DNA of 40,954 nucleotides from Acidobacteriaceae bacterium (GTDB lineage Bacteria; Acidobacteriota; Terriglobia; Acidiferrales; UBA7541): NCBI GenBank assembly GCA_030838075.1, contig JAUTXJ010000417.1, positions 1 to 40,954 of the forward strand, read 5' to 3'. Shown piece by piece: positions 23,781 to 30,897 of this stretch (position 1 is its first letter; each line of letters starts with the position of its first letter). The notes under the pieces were generated by a model. It saw only the letters and a program-made list of their open reading frames with translations, ran no database searches and was not told where the DNA came from. The position numbers and the translations under genes were made by a program.

Positions 23781-25154
23781 GTGTATTTCATCTACAGCTT
23801 TCTTTTGGGTATTGCTGCTGTTGTGCTCACCCCCTACTGGCTTGTGCAGGGGCTGCGGCACGGCAAGTATTTCTCTAACCTTTTCGAGCGCCTCGGCTTT
23901 TACTATCCCTCCTTCAAATCAGGCGCAAATCGTCCTGGTGCAATTCTTTTGCACGCTGTCTCCGTCGGCGAAGTCTTGTCGGGAATATCTTTGGCGCGCA
24001 GACTAAGGGACGCCTACCCACAGCGTCCACTGATCATTTCTACCACCACCATCACAGGAAATAAGTTGGCCCGCGAACGCATGCCCTTCGCCGACGCCAT
24101 CATATATTTTCCGCTGGATTGGACATTCTGTGTCCGTCGCGCCTTGGACGCCATCAAGCCCTCCCTGGTCATCATCCTTGAAACCGAAATTTGGCCCAAT
24201 TTCCTATGTCAGGCTCGTCGCTGTAACATCCCGGTACTTTTCGTCAGCGGCCGCATCTCCGATCGCTCCTTCCTTCGCTACCAGAAATACCTTCGAACCT
24301 TCGGATTTTTCTTGCGTCCTTTTCTCAAGTGCGCTCTCGCCGATCCCAGCATGTTCCTGATGCAAAGCGAAAAAGACGCCGACCGTATCCGCTTTCTCGG
24401 CGCGCCTGCCGATCGTGTGCGAGCCAGTGGCAACCTGAAATACGATCTGGACCTTCCGGGACCCACGCCCGTTTCACATTGGCTTGAGGCGGAAGTGCTG
24501 AGAACCGGGCGCACTCCAGTTATCGTCGCAGGTAGCGTTGTCGCCACGGAAGAACCTCTGGCCTTGATCGCCTTCGGCACCTTGCAGGGGGAATATCCAA
24601 ATGCACTACTGGTGCTCGCGCCGCGAAAGCCCGAGCGCTTCGACGCTGCCGCTGACTTTATCCACGAATCGCGTCGCACATTTTTGCGGCGATCGCAATT
24701 GCCGATTCAAACTTCCTCAAATGGCGGGAGCGCCCTTGCAAGTGGCGAAACAGTGATACCGAAAAGTGTCACAGTCCTACTGCTGGACAGCATCGGAGAA
24801 TTGGCCTCCGTCTATCGTTGTGCCGATGGAGTATTCGTAGGGGGATCGCTTGTTCCATCCGGCGGCCATAATATTCTAGAGCCCGCCGCTTTTGGCAAAA
24901 TTCCGGTTTTTGGCCCGTCCATGGAAAACTTTTCGGAAATGGCGGCGCGATTTGTATCCGCAGGCGCTGCTGTCCAAGTGGAAAGTCCCGAAGACGCGGG
25001 TGTCGCGTGGATCGAAATGTTCCGTGACCCCGATCGCATGCGCACCATGGGCGAGACCGCGCGTGCGCTGGTGGAAGATAGCCGTGGCGCTACGGACCGC
25101 GCGCTCGACGTGATCTCAGAATTCCTGAATGAGCGTGGTACGCCGCGGCAATGA
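23781..25154 (+). CDS. waaA: 3-deoxy-D-manno-octulosonic acid (Kdo) transferase
   Basis: WaaA (KdtA) transfers Kdo from CMP-Kdo to lipid IVA at the inner membrane, linking lipid A to the core. The N-terminal membrane anchor starts at GTG 23781 (Tyr-Phe-Ile-Tyr-Ser-Phe-Leu-Leu-Gly). The Ala-Val-Ser-Val-Gly-Glu motif carries the catalytic glutamate. GT-B fold features follow: VSGRISDRSF, then the CMP-Kdo site with GGSLVPSGGHNILEPA and GPSMENF. I reject the longer frame to 23568 because it overlaps the divergent gene and its N-terminus has no family similarity; GGAG lies 9 nt before the GTG. One or two Kdo additions cannot be told. The gene overlaps lpxK by ATGA. Confidence 0.95.
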   Translation: MYFIYSFLLGIAAVVLTPYWLVQGLRHGKYFSNLFERLGFYYPSFKSGANRPGAILLHAVSVGEVLSGISLARRLRDAYPQRPLIISTTTITGNKLARERMPFADAIIYFPLDWTFCVRRALDAIKPSLVIILETEIWPNFLCQARRCNIPVLFVSGRISDRSFLRYQKYLRTFGFFLRPFLKCALADPSMFLMQSEKDADRIRFLGAPADRVRASGNLKYDLDLPGPTPVSHWLEAEVLRTGRTPVIVAGSVVATEEPLALIAFGTLQGEYPNALLVLAPRKPERFDAAADFIHESRRTFLRRSQLPIQTSSNGGSALASGETVIPKSVTVLLLDSIGELASVYRCADGVFVGGSLVPSGGHNILEPAAFGKIPVFGPSMENFSEMAARFVSAGAAVQVESPEDAGVAWIEMFRDPDRMRTMGETARALVEDSRGATDRALDVISEFLNERGTPRQ

Positions 25155-26152
25155 CTCTGTCGCGGCCCCTTCGTATTTTGTTGTGGCCTGCTTCCAAACT
25201 CTACGGCGTCGGCGTTTCAATTCGCACTCGGCTTTACGCTAGCGGCTTGCTGAAACAAAAACGCCTGAAGGCCACGGTAATCAGCGTCGGCAACTTATCC
25301 GTTGGCGGCACCGGCAAAACTCCACTCGTAATCTGGCTCGCGGAAAAGCTCCTTGAGCAAGGCCAGCGTGTCGCGATCCTCACTCGAGGCTATCGCGGGA
25401 CTGCTGGTAGCAGCGATGAAGTCGAGGTGATGCGTTTACGTCTGCAAAATGGCGTGGTCTTTGGAGTGGGCAAAAATCGCTTTGCCGAAGGCCAACGCAT
25501 CGAATCGCGTCAGGCCATCGATATATTTTTACTGGATGACGGTTTCCAGCATCTTCAATTAGCTCGCGACCTCGATATCGTGCTGGTGGACGCCTCGCTT
25601 CCCATGGCACAACCGTTACTTCCCGCTGGACCAATGCGGGAGCCACTCTCCGCGTTAACCCGCGCCGGAATAATCATCTTTACCCGCATCCAAAATACCC
25701 CGGGCGCGACAGAAGCCCTCCAACGCTTATCGAACTTGCCGATTTTTGCCGCATCAACTCATTTACTCGGTTTTCGTCGCATTGGAAGCGAGGGCCCGCT
25801 ACAAATCGTCACAGAGCTTGGCAGCGGTCCTTTCTTTGCGTTTTGCGGCATTGGGAATCCGGAAGCATTTGTACGCGATTTGCAGCGGTGGGGCGTGGCC
25901 CCGGCAGGGCACATGTTTTTTGCCGATCATCACCGATATACACTCGAAGACGTGCAAGCTATCGAACAAGCTGCATCGCGCCTCGGCGCAAAGGGTCTGG
26001 TGACAACCGAAAAGGACTCTTGCAATCTGAGCGGAGTCACATTTGAATCTCTGCCGATTTATGTTTGTATTATCGATCTGGAAATTACTGCCAACTCTGA
26101 ATTTCTCGGTGCAATCAATGGAGTCTTGCAAACTCGCGGTGCCCAGGCATGA
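25151..26152 (+). CDS. lpxK: Tetraacyldisaccharide 4'-kinase LpxK
   Basis: LpxK phosphorylates the 4' position of the lipid A disaccharide at the inner membrane. The P-loop lies in the segment GNLSVGGTGKTP and the catalytic Asp pair is in LDDGFQH. Other LpxK signatures are TRGYRG, the HLLGFR and FCGIGNPEAF blocks and the FFADHHRYT segment. The 333-residue length is normal. It overlaps waaA and waaF by 4 nt each (ATGA), so the three are translated as a coupled unit. LpxK is the step before WaaA in the pathway, consistent with the gene pair. Confidence 0.95.
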   Translation: MTLSRPLRILLWPASKLYGVGVSIRTRLYASGLLKQKRLKATVISVGNLSVGGTGKTPLVIWLAEKLLEQGQRVAILTRGYRGTAGSSDEVEVMRLRLQNGVVFGVGKNRFAEGQRIESRQAIDIFLLDDGFQHLQLARDLDIVLVDASLPMAQPLLPAGPMREPLSALTRAGIIIFTRIQNTPGATEALQRLSNLPIFAASTHLLGFRRIGSEGPLQIVTELGSGPFFAFCGIGNPEAFVRDLQRWGVAPAGHMFFADHHRYTLEDVQAIEQAASRLGAKGLVTTEKDSCNLSGVTFESLPIYVCIIDLEITANSEFLGAINGVLQTRGAQA

Positions 26153-27192
26153 AAATTCTCATCCGCGCCACCAATTGGGTTGGCGATGCCATCATGAGCT
26201 TGCCCGCAATCCGCACCATCCGTAATCGCCCAGATGCCAACATCTCGATTTTGGCCCGCTCCTACGTCGCCGATATCTACCGCGATCAAAACGTAGCCGA
26301 TGAGTTGATTATCTACGATCACCGCGGCAAATATGCCGGCATCTCCGGTCGCGAACGCCTCGCGTCCGAATTACGATCACGCCGATTTGACGTCGCCATC
26401 CTCCTGCAAAACGCCTTCGACGCCGCATGGCTCGCATGGCGTGCAGGAATCCCGCAACGCATCGGTTACGCTCGCGACGCCCGAAGCCTCTTGCTGACCA
26501 AGGCCGTCCCGGTCCCCAGGGCCGGCGAAATCCCGCCGCACGAAAAATTTTATTACCTCGAATTACTTCGCCGCAGTGGCTGGATTGATTCCATTGCGGA
26601 CGAACCCTTCATCAAATTGCAGGTTACGGAAACCAGCCGAGCCCGTGCAGCCGATCAACTCTTAGCGGCCGGGGTCCGGCCCCATGCCGTTCGAATTGCC
26701 ATTGGTGCCGGAGCCTCCTACGGTTCGGCAAAGTGTTGGCCACCGTCGCGTTTCGCGGAATTAGCCAACGAACTCCAAGCACAATGGGACGCCGACGTGA
26801 TACTTTTTGGAGCCGCCGGCGAAACGGATGTGTCGTCGGCTATCGCTTCCGAAATGAAACGTGCCCCCATCGATCTCACCGGAAAAACAACTGTCGCCGA
26901 TCTACCCGCGCTTCTCTCGCAATGCCATGTTTTTATAGGCAACGATTCAGGCGCCATGCATATCGCCGCCGCCGTCGGGCTTCCCGCCGTCGCCATCTTC
27001 GGACCCACGGATCCATTCGGCACAGCGCCCGTGACGCCCCGCCACACTATCGTTCGTGAACAGCCCTATTGCAGCCCGTGTTTTCTCCGGCGTTGTCCGA
27101 TCGACCATCGATGTATGACCCGCATCACCTCCGCCGAAGTCGAAGCCGCTGTCGATCCGTGGTTGGCGTCCGTTGTGGTGGAGCGTGTCTGA
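26149..27192 (+). CDS. waaF: Lipopolysaccharide heptosyltransferase II
   Basis: GT9-family glycosyltransferase that adds the second L,D-heptose to the inner core. The N-terminus KILIRATNWVGDAIMSLPA carries the family's catalytic Asp in the Trp-Val-Gly-Asp turn. The donor-binding C-terminal half contains GAGASYGSAKCWP, the GNDSGAMHIAAAVGLPAVAIFGPTDP block and a C-terminal cysteine cluster (Cys-Ser-Pro-Cys-Phe-Leu-Arg-Arg-Cys-Pro) common in WaaF. The 347-residue length is normal. It begins within an ATGA overlap with lpxK. The 3' end overlaps gmhB by 8 nt if gmhB starts at GTG 27185. Confidence 0.94.
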   Translation: MKILIRATNWVGDAIMSLPAIRTIRNRPDANISILARSYVADIYRDQNVADELIIYDHRGKYAGISGRERLASELRSRRFDVAILLQNAFDAAWLAWRAGIPQRIGYARDARSLLLTKAVPVPRAGEIPPHEKFYYLELLRRSGWIDSIADEPFIKLQVTETSRARAADQLLAAGVRPHAVRIAIGAGASYGSAKCWPPSRFAELANELQAQWDADVILFGAAGETDVSSAIASEMKRAPIDLTGKTTVADLPALLSQCHVFIGNDSGAMHIAAAVGLPAVAIFGPTDPFGTAPVTPRHTIVREQPYCSPCFLRRCPIDHRCMTRITSAEVEAAVDPWLASVVVERV

Positions 27193-27751
27193 CCACCTTC
27201 TAAGACCCGCCGTTTTTCTAGACCGCGACGGCACTATTTCCGAAGAAATCGGATACTTGAATCACATTTCTCGTTTTCATATGTTTCCATTTGCTCCGGC
27301 GGCCATCCGCAAACTAAATGAGCGCGGGCTTCTCGTCTTTGTCATCACCAATCAATCGGGAGTCGCTCGCGGATACTACCCGGAATCCCTCGTGCACGAC
27401 GTGCACGATTTGATGTCCATTCGGTTGGGCGACATCGGCGCTTATGTCGATGGAGTCTATTATTGTCCACACACTTCCGCCGACGCTTGCGTCTGTCGCA
27501 AGCCCAGTCCGGGGATGCTCCATCGGGCTTCTGTAGAACACGGCATCGACTTGAAGCGCTCTTTTGTAGTCGGAGATCGCCATAGTGACGTGGAATTAGC
27601 GCACCGTGTCGGCGCTCGCAGTATCATGGTGCGCACCGGATATGGCGAAGGTGAAATTCTTTGGCATGCCCAAGGTTGGGACATTATGCCTGATTTCATC
27701 GCCGCGAATTTAACCTCGGCAGTAGATTGGATCCTGGAGCAAACAAGTTGA
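27185..27751 (+). CDS. gmhB: D-glycero-D-manno-heptose 1,7-bisphosphate 7-phosphatase
   Basis: HAD-family phosphatase that removes the C7 phosphate in ADP-heptose synthesis. Motif I is FLDRDGTI with the nucleophilic Asp, motif II is VITNQSG, the Lys of motif III sits in CRKPSPGML, and motif IV is VVGDRHSDV. The zinc loop Cys-Pro-His-x(5)-Cys-x-Cys is present, as in GmhB. The start is GTG 27185 (Val-Ser-Asp-His), inside the end of waaF; a TTG at 27173 would add four residues. It ends TTGA, sharing bases with the hldE1 start. Whether it uses the alpha or beta anomer is not readable from the sequence, although LPS context suggests beta. Confidence 0.93.
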   Translation: MSDHLLRPAVFLDRDGTISEEIGYLNHISRFHMFPFAPAAIRKLNERGLLVFVITNQSGVARGYYPESLVHDVHDLMSIRLGDIGAYVDGVYYCPHTSADACVCRKPSPGMLHRASVEHGIDLKRSFVVGDRHSDVELAHRVGARSIMVRTGYGEGEILWHAQGWDIMPDFIAANLTSAVDWILEQTS

Positions 27752-28806
27752 AGCGCAAATCGAAACAAAATGGTGTCATTCCGTCCGTCGATTTACGCGC
27801 CCTGGCCGAATACGTCGAGCAATTTTCTTCCAAGACCATTGTCGTTCTGGGTGACTTCGTTGCGGACGTCTTCGAATTCGGCGAAATTTCTCGCGTCTCG
27901 CGCGAAGCCCCGGTGCTGATTCTCCGTCATCGTGAAACCCAGCTTGTCCCGGGTGGCGGAGCCAACGCTGTCAACAACCTCGCTGACTTGGGTGCCAGGG
28001 TGCTGCCCGTCTCCGTTGTCGGTGACGATGCAAATGGCACCGCCTTAGTTAATTATTTTCGCCAGAAAAAATTGGACACTTCCCACATTCTGCGCGTCAA
28101 AAGTTGGTGTACCCCTACCAAGACCCGATTCCTGGCTGGCTGGGCCCACACCGTCGGTCAGCAGGTCTTGCGAGTCGACCGCGAACCGCAAACGCAGTTA
28201 CCAGACGAAGCCGTCAAGAAATTGAGCCAATTTTTGTTCGGCGCAATAAAAAACGCAGACGCCCTGGCGATTTCAGATTACGGTTTTGGTGTCGCTACGC
28301 CGGCGTTGGCCTTCGAGGCATCCTCCAAACGAAAAACGCCTTTACCAATCAGCCTCGACGCTCGGCACAATCTACATGCCTACAGTCGTTCACGAGTTAC
28401 TACCGCGACGCCTAACGAAGCAGAACTCGAATCTCAACATCATACTTCTATCGGGGAAAATCTTGAGGAGCTGGCCCGCACTGGCCACGCCACATTCTCT
28501 GCGATGAAACTGAACTCTTTACTCGTCACACGTGGCCGTCATGGAATGGCGCTTTTCGAATCTGGTAAACGCCTCACCCATATTCCCGTCCACGGTAGCG
28601 ATCAATCCGTCGACGTAACCGGCGCTGGTGACACAGTTCTCGCGACTTTTACGCTTGCCATCGCATGCGGCGCCTCTCCGCTCGAGGCCGCGCACCTAGC
28701 CAATATCGCCGGCTCAATCGTGGTCATGAAGCGCGGAACTGCCACCGTAACGCGCGCCGAACTTTTGGCCGCAATTCATGATGAAGTCGCCGGAGTTTCC
28801 GCGTAA
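27748..28806 (+). CDS. hldE1: D-glycero-beta-D-manno-heptose-7-phosphate kinase (HldE kinase part)
   Basis: PfkB/ribokinase-family kinase equivalent to the N-terminal domain of bifunctional HldE (RfaE1). The N-terminal strand Val-Val-Leu-Gly-Asp and the PGGGANAVNNLADLGA segment bind sugar; DVTGAGDTVLATF near the C-terminus carries the catalytic Asp and anion hole. I start at TTG 27748 because GGAG lies 8 nt upstream and the start is fused to the gmhB stop (TTGA); the longer frame from TTG 27727 adds seven residues. The kinase and adenylyltransferase are separate genes here, 3 nt apart, rather than fused as in E. coli. The length is 352 residues. Confidence 0.93.
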   Translation: MKRKSKQNGVIPSVDLRALAEYVEQFSSKTIVVLGDFVADVFEFGEISRVSREAPVLILRHRETQLVPGGGANAVNNLADLGARVLPVSVVGDDANGTALVNYFRQKKLDTSHILRVKSWCTPTKTRFLAGWAHTVGQQVLRVDREPQTQLPDEAVKKLSQFLFGAIKNADALAISDYGFGVATPALAFEASSKRKTPLPISLDARHNLHAYSRSRVTTATPNEAELESQHHTSIGENLEELARTGHATFSAMKLNSLLVTRGRHGMALFESGKRLTHIPVHGSDQSVDVTGAGDTVLATFTLAIACGASPLEAAHLANIAGSIVVMKRGTATVTRAELLAAIHDEVAGVSA

Positions 28807-28809
28807 CCT

Positions 28810-29301
28810 ATGCGTTCATCGGAATCGAAAATCGTTTCGCGTGAAAAACTAAAGTCACTTGTCGCCGATCACAAAAAGCACCATCAAACGGTGGTCTTCG
28901 CTAACGGCTGCTTCGATATTTTGCACGTTGGCCACGTCCGGTATCTGGAAGCCGCACGTCAAAAGGGCGACGTCCTGATCGTGGCTATAAATAGCGACGC
29001 CAGCGTTCGAGATCTAAAAGGACTCGGGCGCCCGGTTCTCGGTGAAAACGCACGGGCCCGCCTTGTCGCTGCACTTCGAGCCGTCGACTACGTGGTGATC
29101 TTCAACGAACAAAGTGTCTCCTCATTGCTCCGCGATTTACTCCCGGACGTCCACGCCAAAGGTACCGACTACTCAGCTGACACTGTTCCCGAGCGCGCCA
29201 TCGCCAAAGAGCTTGGCATTCAAGTCGCCATCGTCGGCGACCCCAAAAATCATTCCACCCGCGCATTGTTGACCTCTCTGCGCAAGGCGCCGCATGGCTG
29301 A
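28810..29301 (+). CDS. hldE2: Heptose-1-phosphate adenylyltransferase (HldE nucleotidyltransferase part)
   Basis: A 163-residue nucleotidyltransferase equivalent to the C-terminal domain of HldE (RfaE2); it makes ADP-heptose from heptose-1-phosphate and ATP. The cytidylyltransferase-fold signature is FANGCFDILHVGHVRYL with the His-x-Gly-His nucleotide site. VAINSDASVRDLKG and the Lys-Gly-Thr-Asp-Tyr segment are typical. It starts at ATG 28810, 3 nt after the kinase gene, and overlaps waaC by 8 nt. The epimerase (hldD) that would convert the product to the L,D form is not in the window. Confidence 0.94.
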   Translation: MRSSESKIVSREKLKSLVADHKKHHQTVVFANGCFDILHVGHVRYLEAARQKGDVLIVAINSDASVRDLKGLGRPVLGENARARLVAALRAVDYVVIFNEQSVSSLLRDLLPDVHAKGTDYSADTVPERAIAKELGIQVAIVGDPKNHSTRALLTSLRKAPHG

Positions 29302-30343
29302 GCGCCGCTTCCTGGTCGTGCGCCTCGGATCTCTCGGCGATATCGTGCACACATTCCCGGCGGTAGCCGCCTTGCGCGAATCTTTTCCTGCTGCGGAAAT
29401 TATCTGGCTCACTCACGCCAGGTACAAAATGCTGGTTCAGAGCAGCGGTCTGGCCTCCAAAATATGGACCACCGAAACGCGTTCCATGTCTTCGCTCACG
29501 CAAACCATTGGCGATATTCGCGCGGCATCATTCGACACCGCCGTCGACTATCAGGGTCTTTGGAAATCCGCCAGCTTGCCGTTCCTGGCCGGTATAAAGC
29601 GCCGAATCGGATTTTCCGCGAAATCTGTTAGAGAATTCGGCGTCCCGCTCCTTTACACCGATCGTGTCCACGCCACCAGCTCACATGTTGCGGATCAGAA
29701 CGGAGAATTGTCCAAGCGTGCAGAAGCAAGAAACGCGATTGCAAATTTCAGCCTGGCCTCTCCGCCTTTGCAACACGCACAACTTGCCCAGTATTTCCGC
29801 AACGACGTTCCCGGAAATTACGTCATTCTAAGCCCCGGAGGCGGCTGGCGTTCCAAGTGCTGGCCCCCCGAACGCTTTGGCACTCTATGTAAGAAAATTT
29901 TTGAGTCGCTGTCGCTTAGATGTGTCATCAACTACGGCCTCGGTGAAGAAGATTTAGCTTCAAAAACACGCGATGCGAGCGGTAACGCTGATCCCGCGCT
30001 TTTCAACAATGAACTCGCCTCGCTCATGTCACTTTTGCGCGGAGCAGCTTGCGTTGTAGGCGGCGATACAGGCCCACTGCATCTGGCGGTTGCATTGGGC
30101 ACGCCAGTCGTAGCCCTCTTCGGTCCGACAGATCCTGCGCGAAATGGCCCGTATCGCAATGCGTCTATCACCCCACTTGCGACTCAATCTTCAAATTGTC
30201 CAAATCCAAACGATATTGTCCTCCGCGCTTCGAACGTGGTCACCACTCATAGGCGTGAAGATCTTACCCATCCGTCCATGCTGGAGATTCAAGTCGACGC
30301 GGTTTTTGAAGCTGTACGCCGCATTGTCGAGGCTCGCCAATGA
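29294..30343 (+). CDS. waaC: Lipopolysaccharide heptosyltransferase I
   Basis: GT9-family transferase that adds the first heptose to Kdo-lipid A. The N-terminus has VVRLGSLGDIVHTFPA with the catalytic Asp in Leu-Gly-Asp. The donor-site segments SPGGGWRSKCWP and GGDTGPLHLAVALGTPVVALFGPTDP are present. It differs from waaF of the same window in lacking the C-terminal Cys cluster and in the Ser-Leu-Gly-Asp rather than Trp-Val-Gly-Asp turn, which fits the type I enzyme. It overlaps hldE2 by 8 nt and the following ICMT-like gene by ATGA. The length is 349 residues. Confidence 0.92.
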   Translation: MAERRFLVVRLGSLGDIVHTFPAVAALRESFPAAEIIWLTHARYKMLVQSSGLASKIWTTETRSMSSLTQTIGDIRAASFDTAVDYQGLWKSASLPFLAGIKRRIGFSAKSVREFGVPLLYTDRVHATSSHVADQNGELSKRAEARNAIANFSLASPPLQHAQLAQYFRNDVPGNYVILSPGGGWRSKCWPPERFGTLCKKIFESLSLRCVINYGLGEEDLASKTRDASGNADPALFNNELASLMSLLRGAACVVGGDTGPLHLAVALGTPVVALFGPTDPARNGPYRNASITPLATQSSNCPNPNDIVLRASNVVTTHRREDLTHPSMLEIQVDAVFEAVRRIVEARQ

Positions 30344-30897
30344 ACTCGGCGGGTGCATTTTTCGTGCGATGGCGAGTTCGCTTGGGCTACCCCCTCGCGA
30401 TCGCGGTCTTATTTTTTGCGCGCCCACAACCTCGCAGCATTCTCTATGGAGCCCTCGTCGGACTGGTTGGCCTCGCCCTGCGCGCTTGGGCTGCTGGGTA
30501 CCTGCATAAGCAGCAAGTGCTCACCGTTACCGGTCCATACGCCTACACTCGTAATCCGCTTTACTTGGGAAGCGCCGTGCTGGCGCTGGGTGTGGCCATC
30601 GCCACGCGCTCGTGGATCTCGTCTCTTTTGCTCGGCGTGTATTTCACAGTCTTTTATTCCATCGTGATGCGAAGGGAAGAGAACGAACTGCGCCCCCGTC
30701 ATGCTGAGAATTTTGATCGTTATGCCATTGCCGTTCCGCTCTTCTTTCCTAGATTGTCCCCCGCCAAGCTTTCAGAAGGAGGCAGCGGAGCATTCTCTCC
30801 TCTTCAATATAGGAAGAATCACGAATGGCAAGCAGCCGTGGGGTTTTTGCTATTACTGATTGTTCTGGTTCTGATTTGGCGTTTCCGCGCGTTTTGA
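30340..30897 (+). CDS. Isoprenylcysteine carboxyl methyltransferase-family membrane protein
   Basis: A 185-residue protein with about four or five membrane helices. The family signature GPYAYTRNPLYLGS lies around residues 65-78, followed by a conserved Arg-x-Glu-Glu near the C-terminus, as in the ICMT/PEMT group of SAM-dependent membrane methyltransferases. Bacterial members have mostly unknown substrates, which may be lipids or small thiols. A terminal hydrophobic helix (about 165-182) ends the protein. It begins in an ATGA overlap with waaC, so it is the last gene of the LPS core operon, which suggests an envelope lipid as substrate. Its 3' end overlaps comEC convergently by 45 nt. Confidence 0.88.
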   Translation: MNSAGAFFVRWRVRLGYPLAIAVLFFARPQPRSILYGALVGLVGLALRAWAAGYLHKQQVLTVTGPYAYTRNPLYLGSAVLALGVAIATRSWISSLLLGVYFTVFYSIVMRREENELRPRHAENFDRYAIAVPLFFPRLSPAKLSEGGSGAFSPLQYRKNHEWQAAVGFLLLLIVLVLIWRFRAF

